The notes under the pieces: model-generated
What the model saw: the letters and a program-made list of their open reading frames with translations, nothing else
Told to the model about the DNA's origin: nothing
Database searches by the model: none
DNA from: Planctomycetota bacterium
GTDB taxonomy: Bacteria > Planctomycetota > Phycisphaerae > Phycisphaerales > Phycisphaeraceae
Reading direction: 5' to 3'
DNA: 64,000 bases
NCBI GenBank assembly: GCA_021413865.1
Contig: JAIOPN010000006.1
Location: forward strand, 123,187-187,186
In this document: positions 24,203-33,300 of the stretch, one piece after another
Numbering within the stretch: the stretch's first letter is position 1
How the letters are laid out: each line of letters opens with the position of its first letter
Translations under genes and position numbers: made by a program

Positions 24203-25486
24203 ATGCATCAGAACAAAAGCAACGCTGTTGATGTCGCGGCGGAGGTGGGTGGCGGCACGAATGACTTCGCGCCCGCGCCGATCGGGGCCGGGATGGGCCT
24301 GCGCGGTGTCGAGCGGTGGCTTGCCCGCAGGATGCTCAGCTACCTGCACGACCCGCCGATCCGCATCGTGCTGTGGAACGGGGAAGAGGTCGCCTGCTCG
24401 CGTGAGTCGCCGGTGGCACGGGTCGTCATGCGTGACCGCGGGGCGCTCTACCGGCTCATCAGCGACCCGGATTTTCAGTTCGGCGAGCTTTACAGCAGCG
24501 GCCGGCTCACGATCGAGGGCGACCTCATGGCGTTCCTCGACGCGACCTACCGCAGCACGTCCGCCAACGGCACGTACCGCGGGTATCTCTCCGACTGGTT
24601 CCACCGTCCGCGGCTCAACACCGCCCGCCGCGCCCGCGAAAACGTCCACCAGCACTACGACATCGGCAACGACTTCTACCGCCTGTGGCTCGACGAGGCG
24701 ATGGTTTACACCTGCGCCTACTTCCCCACACGCGACGCGACGCTCGAGGCCGCGCAGCAGGCGAAGCTCGAGCACGTCTGCCGCAAGCTCCGCCTCACGC
24801 CCGGGGAGCGCGTCGTCGAGGCGGGGTGCGGCTGGGGCTCGCTGGCGATGTACATGGCCGAGCACCACGGCGTGAAGGTCAAGGCCTACAACATCTCGCA
24901 CCAGCAGATCATCTTCGCGCGGGAGCGCGCCGCGGCCAAGGGGTTGGCCGACCGCGTGGAGTTCATCGAGGACGACTACCGCAACATCACCGGCACGTAC
25001 GACGCCTTCGTCTCCGTCGGCATGCTCGAGCACGTCGGCCCCAAGGACTACCCCACGCTCGGCCGCGTGATCGACCGCTGCCTGACCGACTCGGGTCGAG
25101 GGCTGATCCACTCCATCGGCCGCAACCGCCCGCTGCGGATGAACGCATGGATCGCCACGCGCATCTTCCCCGGAGGCTACACGCCCGCCATCAGCGAGAT
25201 GACGCGGATCCTCGAGCCCTACTCGCTCTCGGTCCTGGACGTAGAAAACCTCCGGCTGCACTACGCGCTGACGCTCGAACACTGGCTCGCGCGGTTCGAG
25301 CGTTCCACGGACAAGGTCCGGCAGATGTTCGACGAGCGGTTCGTCCGCATGTGGCGGCTCTACCTGGCCGGTTCGCTCATGGCCTTCGCCACCGGGTGGA
25401 TGCAGCTCTTCCAGATCACCTTCGCACGCCCGCTCAACAACGACCTGCCACTGACGCGCGGGCACCTGTACCGAACCGGAAAGTAG
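24203..25486 (+). CDS. cfa: Cyclopropane-fatty-acyl-phospholipid synthase family methyltransferase
   Basis: 427 residues. The N-terminal lipid-binding region contains FGELYSSGRLTIEGDLMAFLDA. It is followed by VHQHYDIGNDFYRLWLDEAMVYTCAYF, then the SAM motif VVEAGCGWGSLAMYMAE (about 202-218) and VSVGMLEHVG with its conserved Glu-His, then HSIGRN and FPGGYTPAISEM. All are hallmarks of the CFA/mycolic-acid cyclopropane synthase family. It probably adds a methylene or methyl group to unsaturated acyl chains at the membrane surface. The start at 24203 follows GGGGG; the frame is open nine codons further upstream. It is followed by an oxidoreductase after only six bases. Confidence 0.9.
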   Translation: MHQNKSNAVDVAAEVGGGTNDFAPAPIGAGMGLRGVERWLARRMLSYLHDPPIRIVLWNGEEVACSRESPVARVVMRDRGALYRLISDPDFQFGELYSSGRLTIEGDLMAFLDATYRSTSANGTYRGYLSDWFHRPRLNTARRARENVHQHYDIGNDFYRLWLDEAMVYTCAYFPTRDATLEAAQQAKLEHVCRKLRLTPGERVVEAGCGWGSLAMYMAEHHGVKVKAYNISHQQIIFARERAAAKGLADRVEFIEDDYRNITGTYDAFVSVGMLEHVGPKDYPTLGRVIDRCLTDSGRGLIHSIGRNRPLRMNAWIATRIFPGGYTPAISEMTRILEPYSLSVLDVENLRLHYALTLEHWLARFERSTDKVRQMFDERFVRMWRLYLAGSLMAFATGWMQLFQITFARPLNNDLPLTRGHLYRTGK

Positions 25487-25492
25487 CGTGTC

Positions 25493-26611
25493 ATGGAAAC
25501 GTGCGATGTCCTGATCGTCGGCGGCGGCCCTGCCGGTTCGACCTGCGCGTGGAAGCTGCGCCAGGCGGGGATGGACGTGGTGATCATGGACAAGAAGGCA
25601 TTTCCGCGCGACAAGACGTGCGCCGGCTGGATCACGCCTGCGGTCGTCGAAGAGTTGCAGCTCGACACCGCCGATTACGCCCGGTCGCGCGTGTTCCAGC
25701 CCATCACGGGCTTCCGCGCCGGCACCATCGGCGGCAAGGTGACGGAGGCTCATTACGACCACCCGGTGAGCTACGGCATCCGCCGGCGGGAGTTCGACCA
25801 CTACCTGCTCGAGCGCAGCGGGGCGCGGCTGCGGCTTGGCGAAAAGCTGGACACGATCGAGCAATCCGCTGAGGGTTGGACGATCAACGGCGCCATCCGC
25901 GCGCCGCTGCTGATCGGCGCCGGCGGCCACTTCTGCCCCATCGCCAAACGGCTTGGCGGCGCCGAGGGGAAAGAAACCGTCGTCGCCGCGCAGGAGATCG
26001 AGTTCGAACTGAGCGAGAGTCAGATGGCAGACTGCAAGGTCTCGGAGACGACGCCCGAGCTTTATTTCTGCCCCGACCTCAAGGGCTATGCGTGGTGCTT
26101 CCGTAAGGGCGGTTACCTCAACGTCGGCCTGGGCCGCGAGGACAACGTGCGCATCAGCGAGCACGTCGCCGCCTTCTGCGACTGGATGAAATCCCAGGGC
26201 CGCATCCCGCGCGACACGCCCGTCCAGTTCCACGGCCACGCCTACATCCTCTACGGCCACGCGCCGCGCCCGCTCGTCGCCGACGCCGCACTCCTGATCG
26301 GCGACGCCGCGGGACTGGCGTACCCTGAGAGCGGGGAGGGCATCCGGCCCGCAATCGAATCGGCGCTCATCGCGGCCCGGGTGATCGTCGACGCACAGGG
26401 CGACTACAGCCGCGCCAACCTCGAACCCTATCAGCGGCGGCTCATCGCGCGGCTCGGGAAACGCGAGCCCGCCGGCGCAGCCTCTTCCTTCCTCCCCGAG
26501 AAGCTCACGCGGACCCTCGCCGCGCACCTACTGGCCACGCACTGGTTCGTGCGCCACGTCGTACTGGACCGCTGGTTCCTGCACACCCAGCAGCGGGCGC
26601 TGGCGCTCTGA
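25493..26611 (+). CDS. FAD-dependent oxidoreductase, geranylgeranyl-reductase-like
   Basis: 372 residues. The dinucleotide-binding motif is DVLIVGGGPAGSTCAWKL at the N-terminus. KAFPRDKTCAGWITP matches the 'prdK.CaG' motif of the geranylgeranyl reductase family. The FAD-binding LLIGDAAGLAYPESGEGI lies near 266-283. Such enzymes reduce or hydroxylate isoprenoid or acyl chains. Six bases after the CFA synthase gene and in the same direction, it is almost certainly co-transcribed, suggesting two successive modifications of one lipid (for example methylation plus reduction). No isoprenoid genes are adjacent. Confidence 0.8.
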   Translation: METCDVLIVGGGPAGSTCAWKLRQAGMDVVIMDKKAFPRDKTCAGWITPAVVEELQLDTADYARSRVFQPITGFRAGTIGGKVTEAHYDHPVSYGIRRREFDHYLLERSGARLRLGEKLDTIEQSAEGWTINGAIRAPLLIGAGGHFCPIAKRLGGAEGKETVVAAQEIEFELSESQMADCKVSETTPELYFCPDLKGYAWCFRKGGYLNVGLGREDNVRISEHVAAFCDWMKSQGRIPRDTPVQFHGHAYILYGHAPRPLVADAALLIGDAAGLAYPESGEGIRPAIESALIAARVIVDAQGDYSRANLEPYQRRLIARLGKREPAGAASSFLPEKLTRTLAAHLLATHWFVRHVVLDRWFLHTQQRALAL

Positions 26612-26719
26612 CCCGGCTCGGCCGCGCCGCCTTGTGGCCCCGTCCTGTGCGCCGTATTCCCTTACAATCCCGCCATTCTCCCGGCCTGTCCGGCCGCCGA
26701 CGTGACCGCGAGCCACGCC

Positions 26720-27547
26720 ATGAAGACGATCCCCATCCGAGCCGACTACTACCAACAGTTCGGCGCGGACTACACGCGCGACGTGCCGGGCGAGGGGTAC
26801 GGCGGGTGGAAGTCGGCCGACATCGAGATATCCGCGGAGCGCACGGCCGTGGTGGTCATGCACGCGTGGGATGTCAGGCCGATGGCGCAGGACCCGGCGG
26901 GGTACAACGAGTGCGAGTACCTCCCTCGCGCCGACGCCATCTGCAAGACCGTGTTCCCCAAACTGCTCTCGGCAATCCGGGTGAGCGGGTTCAAGCTGTT
27001 CCACGTCGTCGGCCGCGGTGGTTACTACGAGCACCTGCCCGGTTTTCAGCGTGCCGTCGCGCTGGCGGGTCCCGCGCCGGCAGGCCAACCGAGGGTGGAG
27101 AACGATCCGGTCCGTTCAAAGCTTGATCGGTTCAGGTACGAGAACGTCTGGCCGGGCAGGCCCAACATCGCGAGCTACGAGCGGAGTTGGGCAGGCACGC
27201 GTTTCCATCCCGCCGCGCAGCCGCACGGTGAGGAGGGCATCGCCGCCGATGCGCACCAGCTCACCGCGCTCTGCCGGGACGCCGGCGTCAACCACCTCAT
27301 TTATGCCGGCTTCGCGATCGGCGCTTGTCTGCTGATCTCCCCCGGCGGTATGGTGGACATGCAGCGGCGGGGCGTGATGTGCTCCGTGCTCCGCGAGGCC
27401 GTCACCGCTGTTGAAAACAAGGAGACCGCCCGGCGCGAGACCACCAAGGAGGTCGAGCTCTGGCGTGTCGCGCTGAACTTTGGGTTCGTGTTCGGCGTCG
27501 AAGAGTTCATCACCGCGATCGGGCGTCGGCCAGGGGATAACCCATGA
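26720..27547 (+). CDS. Isochorismatase-like cysteine hydrolase
   Basis: 275 residues from ATG 26720 (in-frame GTG 26702 is an alternative; neither has a strong ribosome-binding site). The fold landmarks are a strand ending at Asp51 (AVVVMHAWD) and the nucleophile loop AGFAIGACLLISPGG with Cys203. The family includes amidases such as N-carbamoylsarcosine amidase, nicotinamidase and biuret hydrolase. This member is longer than the usual 180-220 residues owing to a middle insertion (about 100-170). Its TGA overlaps the ATG of a creatininase-family gene (ATGA), so the two products probably act together. Confidence 0.72.
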   Translation: MKTIPIRADYYQQFGADYTRDVPGEGYGGWKSADIEISAERTAVVVMHAWDVRPMAQDPAGYNECEYLPRADAICKTVFPKLLSAIRVSGFKLFHVVGRGGYYEHLPGFQRAVALAGPAPAGQPRVENDPVRSKLDRFRYENVWPGRPNIASYERSWAGTRFHPAAQPHGEEGIAADAHQLTALCRDAGVNHLIYAGFAIGACLLISPGGMVDMQRRGVMCSVLREAVTAVENKETARRETTKEVELWRVALNFGFVFGVEEFITAIGRRPGDNP

Positions 27548-28344
27548 AAAAGAAATCGCAAACACCCCGTGGTCCGGGCCGTATTCCCGGTGTGCTCGAA
27601 GAGATGACCGTCGAGGAGGTCCGCGCTTTCAAGCCCGAGGTCGTCATGCTCCCCCTGGGGTCCACCGAGCCGCACGGGCCCCACCTGCCCATGGGCACGG
27701 ACACCTACCAGGCCGTGCACCTGGCGCGCCTGGCCACCGCCAAGGCCAACGCTCGCATGGCACGCTGCCTGCTCTACCCCGTGCTGCCGATCACCAACAA
27801 TGCCAACATGCACGCATTCCCCTTCGCGCTCCGCATCGGGGTCCGCACGCTCATGTCGCTCCTGATGGACATCATCACGCAGGTGCGCAGCGACGGCGTG
27901 AAAAAGGTCATCATTCTTAATGGCCACGGCGGCAACCCCGGCGCGCTCGACGCGCTGCTCCGCGAGCTGGCCGGCATGAAGGACATGCCCTTCGTCTGCT
28001 GGACCTACGGCGACCCGCCCGCGGATTGGAAGTCGCCCGTCGTGCATGCCTCCGACCACGGCGGCGAGGACGAGACCGGCCGGATGATGTACCTCCGGCC
28101 CGACCTGGTGCACACGGACAAACTGGTAAACAACCCCGTGGGGAAACTGAAGGTCCCCGCGCTGGCGGGGGCGCACTGGGTCCGCCCGTGGCATGTGTAC
28201 GTGCCACGCTCCGCCGGGGGTGAGACGCGGCTTGCTTCGGCCGAAAAGGGTCGCGACGTGATGGAGGCGACGGCGGACGGGTTGTCGCGGCTGATCGTGG
28301 AGCTGTCTCAGGCGAAGATCAATGAGAAGTTTCCATACAAGTGA
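27544..28344 (+). CDS. Creatininase-family metal-dependent amidohydrolase
   Basis: 266 residues. The signature LGSTEPHGPHLPMGTD (38-53) supplies Glu42, His44 and Asp53. LNGHGGNPG has His128, and DHGGEDETG supplies a Glu near 177, completing the two-metal site known from creatininase and formamide hydrolases. It may hydrolyse a cyclic or linear amide. Translational coupling to an isochorismatase-like gene parallels creatinine or cyclic-amide routes in which ring opening is followed by carbamoyl hydrolysis. That pathway is inference. Confidence 0.85.
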   Translation: MKKKSQTPRGPGRIPGVLEEMTVEEVRAFKPEVVMLPLGSTEPHGPHLPMGTDTYQAVHLARLATAKANARMARCLLYPVLPITNNANMHAFPFALRIGVRTLMSLLMDIITQVRSDGVKKVIILNGHGGNPGALDALLRELAGMKDMPFVCWTYGDPPADWKSPVVHASDHGGEDETGRMMYLRPDLVHTDKLVNNPVGKLKVPALAGAHWVRPWHVYVPRSAGGETRLASAEKGRDVMEATADGLSRLIVELSQAKINEKFPYK

Positions 28345-28369
28345 TTACTGATCGCGGGTGAGGTGTCTG

Positions 28370-29107
28370 ATGTCGCAGCGGGGCGTCGTGTGGATCACTT
28401 ATGGGAGGCACGAGCCGGAGACGCTGTGGCGTTCCCTCGCGTCGGTCAAGAAACTCGGCCTGCCCGCCTGCCTGATCTGTGAGCACGAGCCTGTCGATCC
28501 CCGCGTGACCGGTTTCGACCTCGTCCGCCGTTTCACGCCGGCGGTGCAGGACTGCCGTTGCCGCGCGGCGGTGCTCGCCGACACCGCGCCGTTTGACCTG
28601 ACCCTGATGATCGACACGGACTGCGTCGCGCTACGGGATATTGCTTTCGGTTTCGACATGGCCCAGCGGCACGGTGTAGCGATGTGCATCGCCGCGGCGC
28701 CGCACGCGGTGCTCTGCCACGGCATGTCGCCGGAGTACCCCGGCGACCTGATCCAGTACAACGCGGGGGTGATTTTCTTCGACCGTGTGCGCGCCGCCGG
28801 GCTCATGCGCCGCTGGTCGGACTACGCGCTCAATCGGAAGCTGAGCCACCTGGCGACCAAGGACCAGCCCGCGCTCGCCGCCGCGGTGTACGACGAGGCG
28901 GTGAACCCCTTCGTGCTGCCCGCCACGTGGAACCTGCGGCCGATGTTCGGCCAGACCGTTGGGTTCGGCCCGGTGACGATCTGGCACGCCCCGTGGCCCG
29001 TGCCCGAGGGGCTCGACAGCCAGCGCGGCTTCTGGCGGCTCACGCCATTCGACGGCCGGGAGCCGCAGCGCGTCGTCCCGCTGAACAGGCGGATGCAGCC
29101 GGGGTGA
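28370..29107 (+). CDS. GT-A-fold glycosyltransferase-like protein
   Basis: 245 residues from ATG 28370, preceded by GGTGAGG. A Rossmann-like N-terminus (GVVWITYGRHEPETLWRSL) is followed by the DxD motif Asp82-Thr-Asp84 in LMIDTDCVALRD and a later YNAGVIFFDRVR, the arrangement found in GT8-like nucleotide-sugar transferases. Donor and acceptor are unknown. It is soluble with no membrane segment. It follows the creatininase gene by 25 bp and may share its transcript. Confidence 0.6.
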   Translation: MSQRGVVWITYGRHEPETLWRSLASVKKLGLPACLICEHEPVDPRVTGFDLVRRFTPAVQDCRCRAAVLADTAPFDLTLMIDTDCVALRDIAFGFDMAQRHGVAMCIAAAPHAVLCHGMSPEYPGDLIQYNAGVIFFDRVRAAGLMRRWSDYALNRKLSHLATKDQPALAAAVYDEAVNPFVLPATWNLRPMFGQTVGFGPVTIWHAPWPVPEGLDSQRGFWRLTPFDGREPQRVVPLNRRMQPG

Positions 29108-29178
29108 AAACGACGGCATTTTTTTTGACACCGTGATCCGGCAACGGGTACGGTAGCGCGTCAGAGGGAGGGCCTTTC

Positions 29179-30315
29179 GTGCCGGAAACGCCGCAGCAGA
29201 AGCAGATCAAGTGCCGGGTGGACGACTCCTTCGCGGCGTGGCTGTCGGCGGCGGGCGGGTCGATCGCCGTCACGACCTACCAGGCGGGCAAGGTCGCGCT
29301 TGTGGGGTGGAACGGCAAGCAGGTCTCGATCGTGATGCGTGACTTTCCGCGCCCGATGGGCCTGGCCGTCCACGGCCAGCAGCTCGCGATGGCCACGCTC
29401 AACGAGCTGACGCTCTTCGCTAACTCTTCGCTGCTGGCGCCGGAGTTCCTCGAACCCGCGCGGTACGACGGGCTCTACCTTCCGCGGATGTCCTATTTCA
29501 CCGGCGGTCTCAACCTGCACGACATGGCCTTCGGCGACGACGGGCTCTGGCTCGTCAACACGCGCTTCTCCTGCCTCGTCCAGCTCGACGGCGTTTATAG
29601 CTTCGTGCCGCGCTGGCAGCCGCCCTTCATCACGCTGCTCGCGCCGGAGGACCGCTGCCACCTCAACGGCCTGGCGATGGTCGGCGGCAAGCCGCGCTAC
29701 GTCACCGCGCTGGGCAGAGCAGACACCCCGCGCGGCTGGCACCCCAACCGCACCACCGGCGGCCTGCTCATGGACGTCAACCAGCCCGAGCCGATCGTCA
29801 GCGACCTGTGCATGCCGCACTCGCCGCGCTGGCACGACGGGAAGCTCTGGGTGCTCAACTCGGCGCAGGGGGAGCTGTGTCTTGTCGATCTTGCAACGGG
29901 GAAACGCACGGTGGTCTGTGCCATGCCCGGTTACCTGCGCGGGCTTTGTTTTGTGGGGCCTTACGCGCTGATCGGCATGAGCAAGGTGCGGGAGAAGTAT
30001 CTTTTCGCGGGGCTGCCGCTTCAGTCGCGGTTCCCGAAGCTGACGTGCGGCGTGGCGGCGGTGGACCTGCGGAGCGGCCGGCCGGTGGGCCTCTTCGAGT
30101 TCACCGAGGCGTGCGAGGAGTTGTACGACGTGCAGTTCCTGCCCGGCGTGCTCAGGCCGATGATCCTCGATCCCGGCAAGCCGTCGTGCCACGACGCGAT
30201 CACGACGCCCGAGTTTTCCTACTGGATGTCGCCCAAGCCCGGGGCGAGGGACTTCCCGCCGGCACAGCCGCCGGGCCCCAATGCCCCGCCGCTCCCGCAG
30301 CCCTCCACGATGTAA
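29179..30315 (+). CDS. TIGR03032-family protein
   Basis: 378 residues from GTG 29179 with a strong GGGAGGG ribosome-binding site. Features shared with the TIGR03032/DUF4915 family are VTTYQAGKVALVGW, FPRPMGLAV, YFTGGLNLHDMAFG, NTRFSCLVQLD, RCHLNGLAMV, and SVxH-like MPHSPRWHDGKLWVLNSAQGEL. It is a predicted beta-propeller with conserved His/Asn patches. The biochemical role is unknown; the family is frequent in planctomycetes and cyanobacteria, often near glycosyltransferases, which fits the preceding gene. The C-terminal 25 residues are Pro-rich. Confidence 0.75.
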   Translation: MPETPQQKQIKCRVDDSFAAWLSAAGGSIAVTTYQAGKVALVGWNGKQVSIVMRDFPRPMGLAVHGQQLAMATLNELTLFANSSLLAPEFLEPARYDGLYLPRMSYFTGGLNLHDMAFGDDGLWLVNTRFSCLVQLDGVYSFVPRWQPPFITLLAPEDRCHLNGLAMVGGKPRYVTALGRADTPRGWHPNRTTGGLLMDVNQPEPIVSDLCMPHSPRWHDGKLWVLNSAQGELCLVDLATGKRTVVCAMPGYLRGLCFVGPYALIGMSKVREKYLFAGLPLQSRFPKLTCGVAAVDLRSGRPVGLFEFTEACEELYDVQFLPGVLRPMILDPGKPSCHDAITTPEFSYWMSPKPGARDFPPAQPPGPNAPPLPQPSTM

Positions 30316-30368
30316 CATATGGCGTTGATCCTCCGCCCAGCACGTCGCCAACGTCAGGAATCCAGGTC

Positions 30369-33300
30369 ATGAAGAATGCCGGCCGCCGCAACGCACGACG
30401 AAGGAAGCAAGGCGCCCGTCCCGCGTCGCCCGCGCGGCGCGTGAACCGGGACGGCGTCACCTGGTTCGAGCCGTGCGAGCCCCGGCTCCACATGACCTCC
30501 GTGCCCACGCCCATCGGCTCGCCCACACAGGTGAACATCAGCACGCTGGACAGCGGCACGCACATGGCGATGGCGGCCATCCCCGGCGGCGGGCACATCC
30601 TGGCCTACACCAACAGCGGCGGCACCATCCTCGTCCGCCGTTACGACGCTCAGGGGACGGCGATCGGCGTCGAGACGCAGGTCAACCCGAATCTTCCCTC
30701 CCCCGGCACCACGCCGTCGATCGCGGCGGACGACGCCGGCGATTTCGTCGTCGCCTGGACCGGGGCCGATTCCGGCCAGGGCCGCGATGTTTTCGCCCAG
30801 CGTTTCAACGCCAACGGCACGGTCAATGGTTCCGCTTTCGTCGTCAACACCACGACCGCCGGCGACCAGTTCAGCCCGTCGGTGGCGATGGACAGCGCCG
30901 GTGATTTTGTCGTCGCGTGGAACGAGGCCGGCTCGGGCACGCTGCCGGTCACCCAGGTCACTCCCAAGCGGACCACGCAGTACTTCGACGAGTACCTGAA
31001 CCGCGTTGTGACGAGCGTGGAGCAGGATCGGTCGAGCTACACGTATCAGGCCTCGACCCAATCGGACCGGGTGATGGCGAGGCGCTTCAGCGCCGCCGGA
31101 AGCGGTGGCTCCGAGCTCCGGGTCGATGCCTCATCGAGCGATTCTAAAAAGGTGCTGGACGCGGACAGCCCCGCGGTCGCCATGGACCCGACCGGTGATT
31201 TCGTCATCGCCTGGGTCGGCCACGCTAAGGCGGTGGTCAGCGCGAATATCCCCGCGCAGACGTACATCCACTACGGCTACAGCTACGGCGGCGCGTACGA
31301 TTACACGCCCCGCAAGATCAAGCTGCAGGACGTCACCGAGGCTTTCACGCAGCAGGTGATCGGCACGGCGACCGAAACCGTTATGGCGCGGCGCTTCGCC
31401 GCCGACGTGACGCCCGGGCCGTTGACCACCGTGGACAGCCGCGACGCCAAGCCCCTCATCCCCAGCAGGGGCGACGCCCAGGTCGAGAACCTTGTGCGCA
31501 CCGAGTCCGCCGACGTCGCTATGGACCTGACGGGCAACTTCGTCGTCGGCTGGCACGTGAGCAACTACAAGTACACCGCGCCCTCCAGCAGCAACAGCTA
31601 TTTCTACTCCATCGACGCGACGGGCGATCAGCTCTTCTACCGCCGGTTCAACACCGCCAGCGCCGCCCAGGGCGCGGCCGCCGGCGTGCTGCCCGCGTCG
31701 TATCCCTCCTCGATCTTCTCGGACATGCACGTGGCCTCCGACCGCGGCGGCAACTTCACGGTCTCCTGGATCGCCAAGGATTTGAGCTACGGCGACAACT
31801 ACGACCTGGCCGTGGACATGCAGGCCCGCCGGTTCAATGCCGCGGGCAAGGCGATCGAATCCGCCTTCAACGTCGCGACATTCAACGTCGGCAACTCCGC
31901 CGACGCCGCCGTGGACATCCTTAGCACCGGCAACCTGCTCTTCGCCTGGACCCCCGCGAACCCCATCAGTTCCGCGAACACCGACGTCTTCTTCCAGCAG
32001 TTCGAGCCGCCCAAGCCCGACCTCACCGGCCGCATCACCTCCGTCACCCTCAAGGGGGTCAACGTCGATAGCGACACGCCGCTTATCCCGGGCGACGTCA
32101 TCGACGTGGTCATCACGGTGGACAACCTGGGCAATCAAGCCGTCACCGACCCGCTGCCCATCCGTTTTTACACGTCGGCCGATCAGACCTACAGCCCGGA
32201 CACCGACACCTTCCTGGCCGACGCCGCCATCGCCAAGCCGGCGCTCACCGAGTCCGACGGGGCCACGCCGTCGAAGCAATACACGATCAAGCTCACCATC
32301 CCCACCGACGCCGCGACGGGCAGTTTCTTCCTCGTCGCCAAGATCGACCCGGACGACCTCCTGGTCGAGAAGGATGAAACGAACAACACCATGGCCAGCG
32401 GCAGCGCGGCGCTGGTCACGCTCTCCTTCGGCGACTTCGGCACGCGCACCGGCGTGCCCATCACCTTCACAACCTCCGACGGCACCGTCGTGACCTGCAA
32501 GCTCTCGGGCGGCGGGGGGGCGACGCTCACGGCGTTGGGCGGCTTCTACGATGTGGTCCTCTTCGGCTCCACCGCCAAGTCCGTCATCACCATCACCACC
32601 AAGAAGGGTGAGAACCACCTCATTATCCGCAACATCACCATCGGTGAGGCCGGCGGCCCCGCGCCCGAGCCGCTGAAGCTCAAGTCGCTGGCCGCGGCGC
32701 CCGGCGGCGGCGACGCCGCACCGGACAGCTCCGCGCTGGGCAAGCTCGTCGCCAAGACCGCGCGGCTCATCGGCAGCCTCAGCGCGCCAAACGGCATCGG
32801 CGCCATCACGCTCGAACAGGTGGATTCCGGCGCGGCGATCGACATCGGCGCGGGCGCCGATCCCACGACGCCCGTCACGCTCGCCTTCAACCTCGTCGAG
32901 GACGCCAAGATCACCTCGGCGCACCCGATCAAGTCGCTCACCGTCACCAAGTGGTCGCGCTCCGATAGCGCGGACAGCTTCGTCCACGCCCCCTCCATCG
33001 GCACGCTCTCGGCCAAGGGCGACAAGAAGTTCGCCGTCCCCGGCGATTTCGAGGCCGACCTCACCCTCGACGACGGCGGCGCCAAGACGCTCAACTCCGC
33101 CAAGATCGCCGGTTCGCTCTCCGACGCGGCGTGGCTCATCACCGGCGCGGTCGGTTCGGTCGCCGTCACCGGCGACGTGGACGATTTCACGCTCAACTCC
33201 TCCACGCTGATCAAGTCATTCAAGGCGGCGTCGATCAAGAACGCCGCGATCGTGGCCGGGACCGACGCGGGCAGCATCACCGCCTTCGACTGGCTGGCGG

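Noticed and set aside
24115..24231. Short ORF starting ATGATG and overlapping the CFA synthase start, possible leader peptide
   Set aside because: The ribosome-binding site is too close to the start, the sequence has no leader-like codon run, and the end lies inside the next gene without a coupling signature.
24107..26527. An 806-codon open frame on the minus strand across the CFA synthase and oxidoreductase genes
   Set aside because: It is a shadow of the GC-rich third positions of two clearly recognisable plus-strand genes. The translation is low-complexity, rich in Arg/Asp/Val/Ala, with no domain.
31131..32987. A 618-codon minus-strand frame opposite the giant secreted protein
   Set aside because: The sense frame carries ordered repeats, a CARDB domain and an export motif. 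The antisense frame is Gly/Asp/Arg/Val filler.
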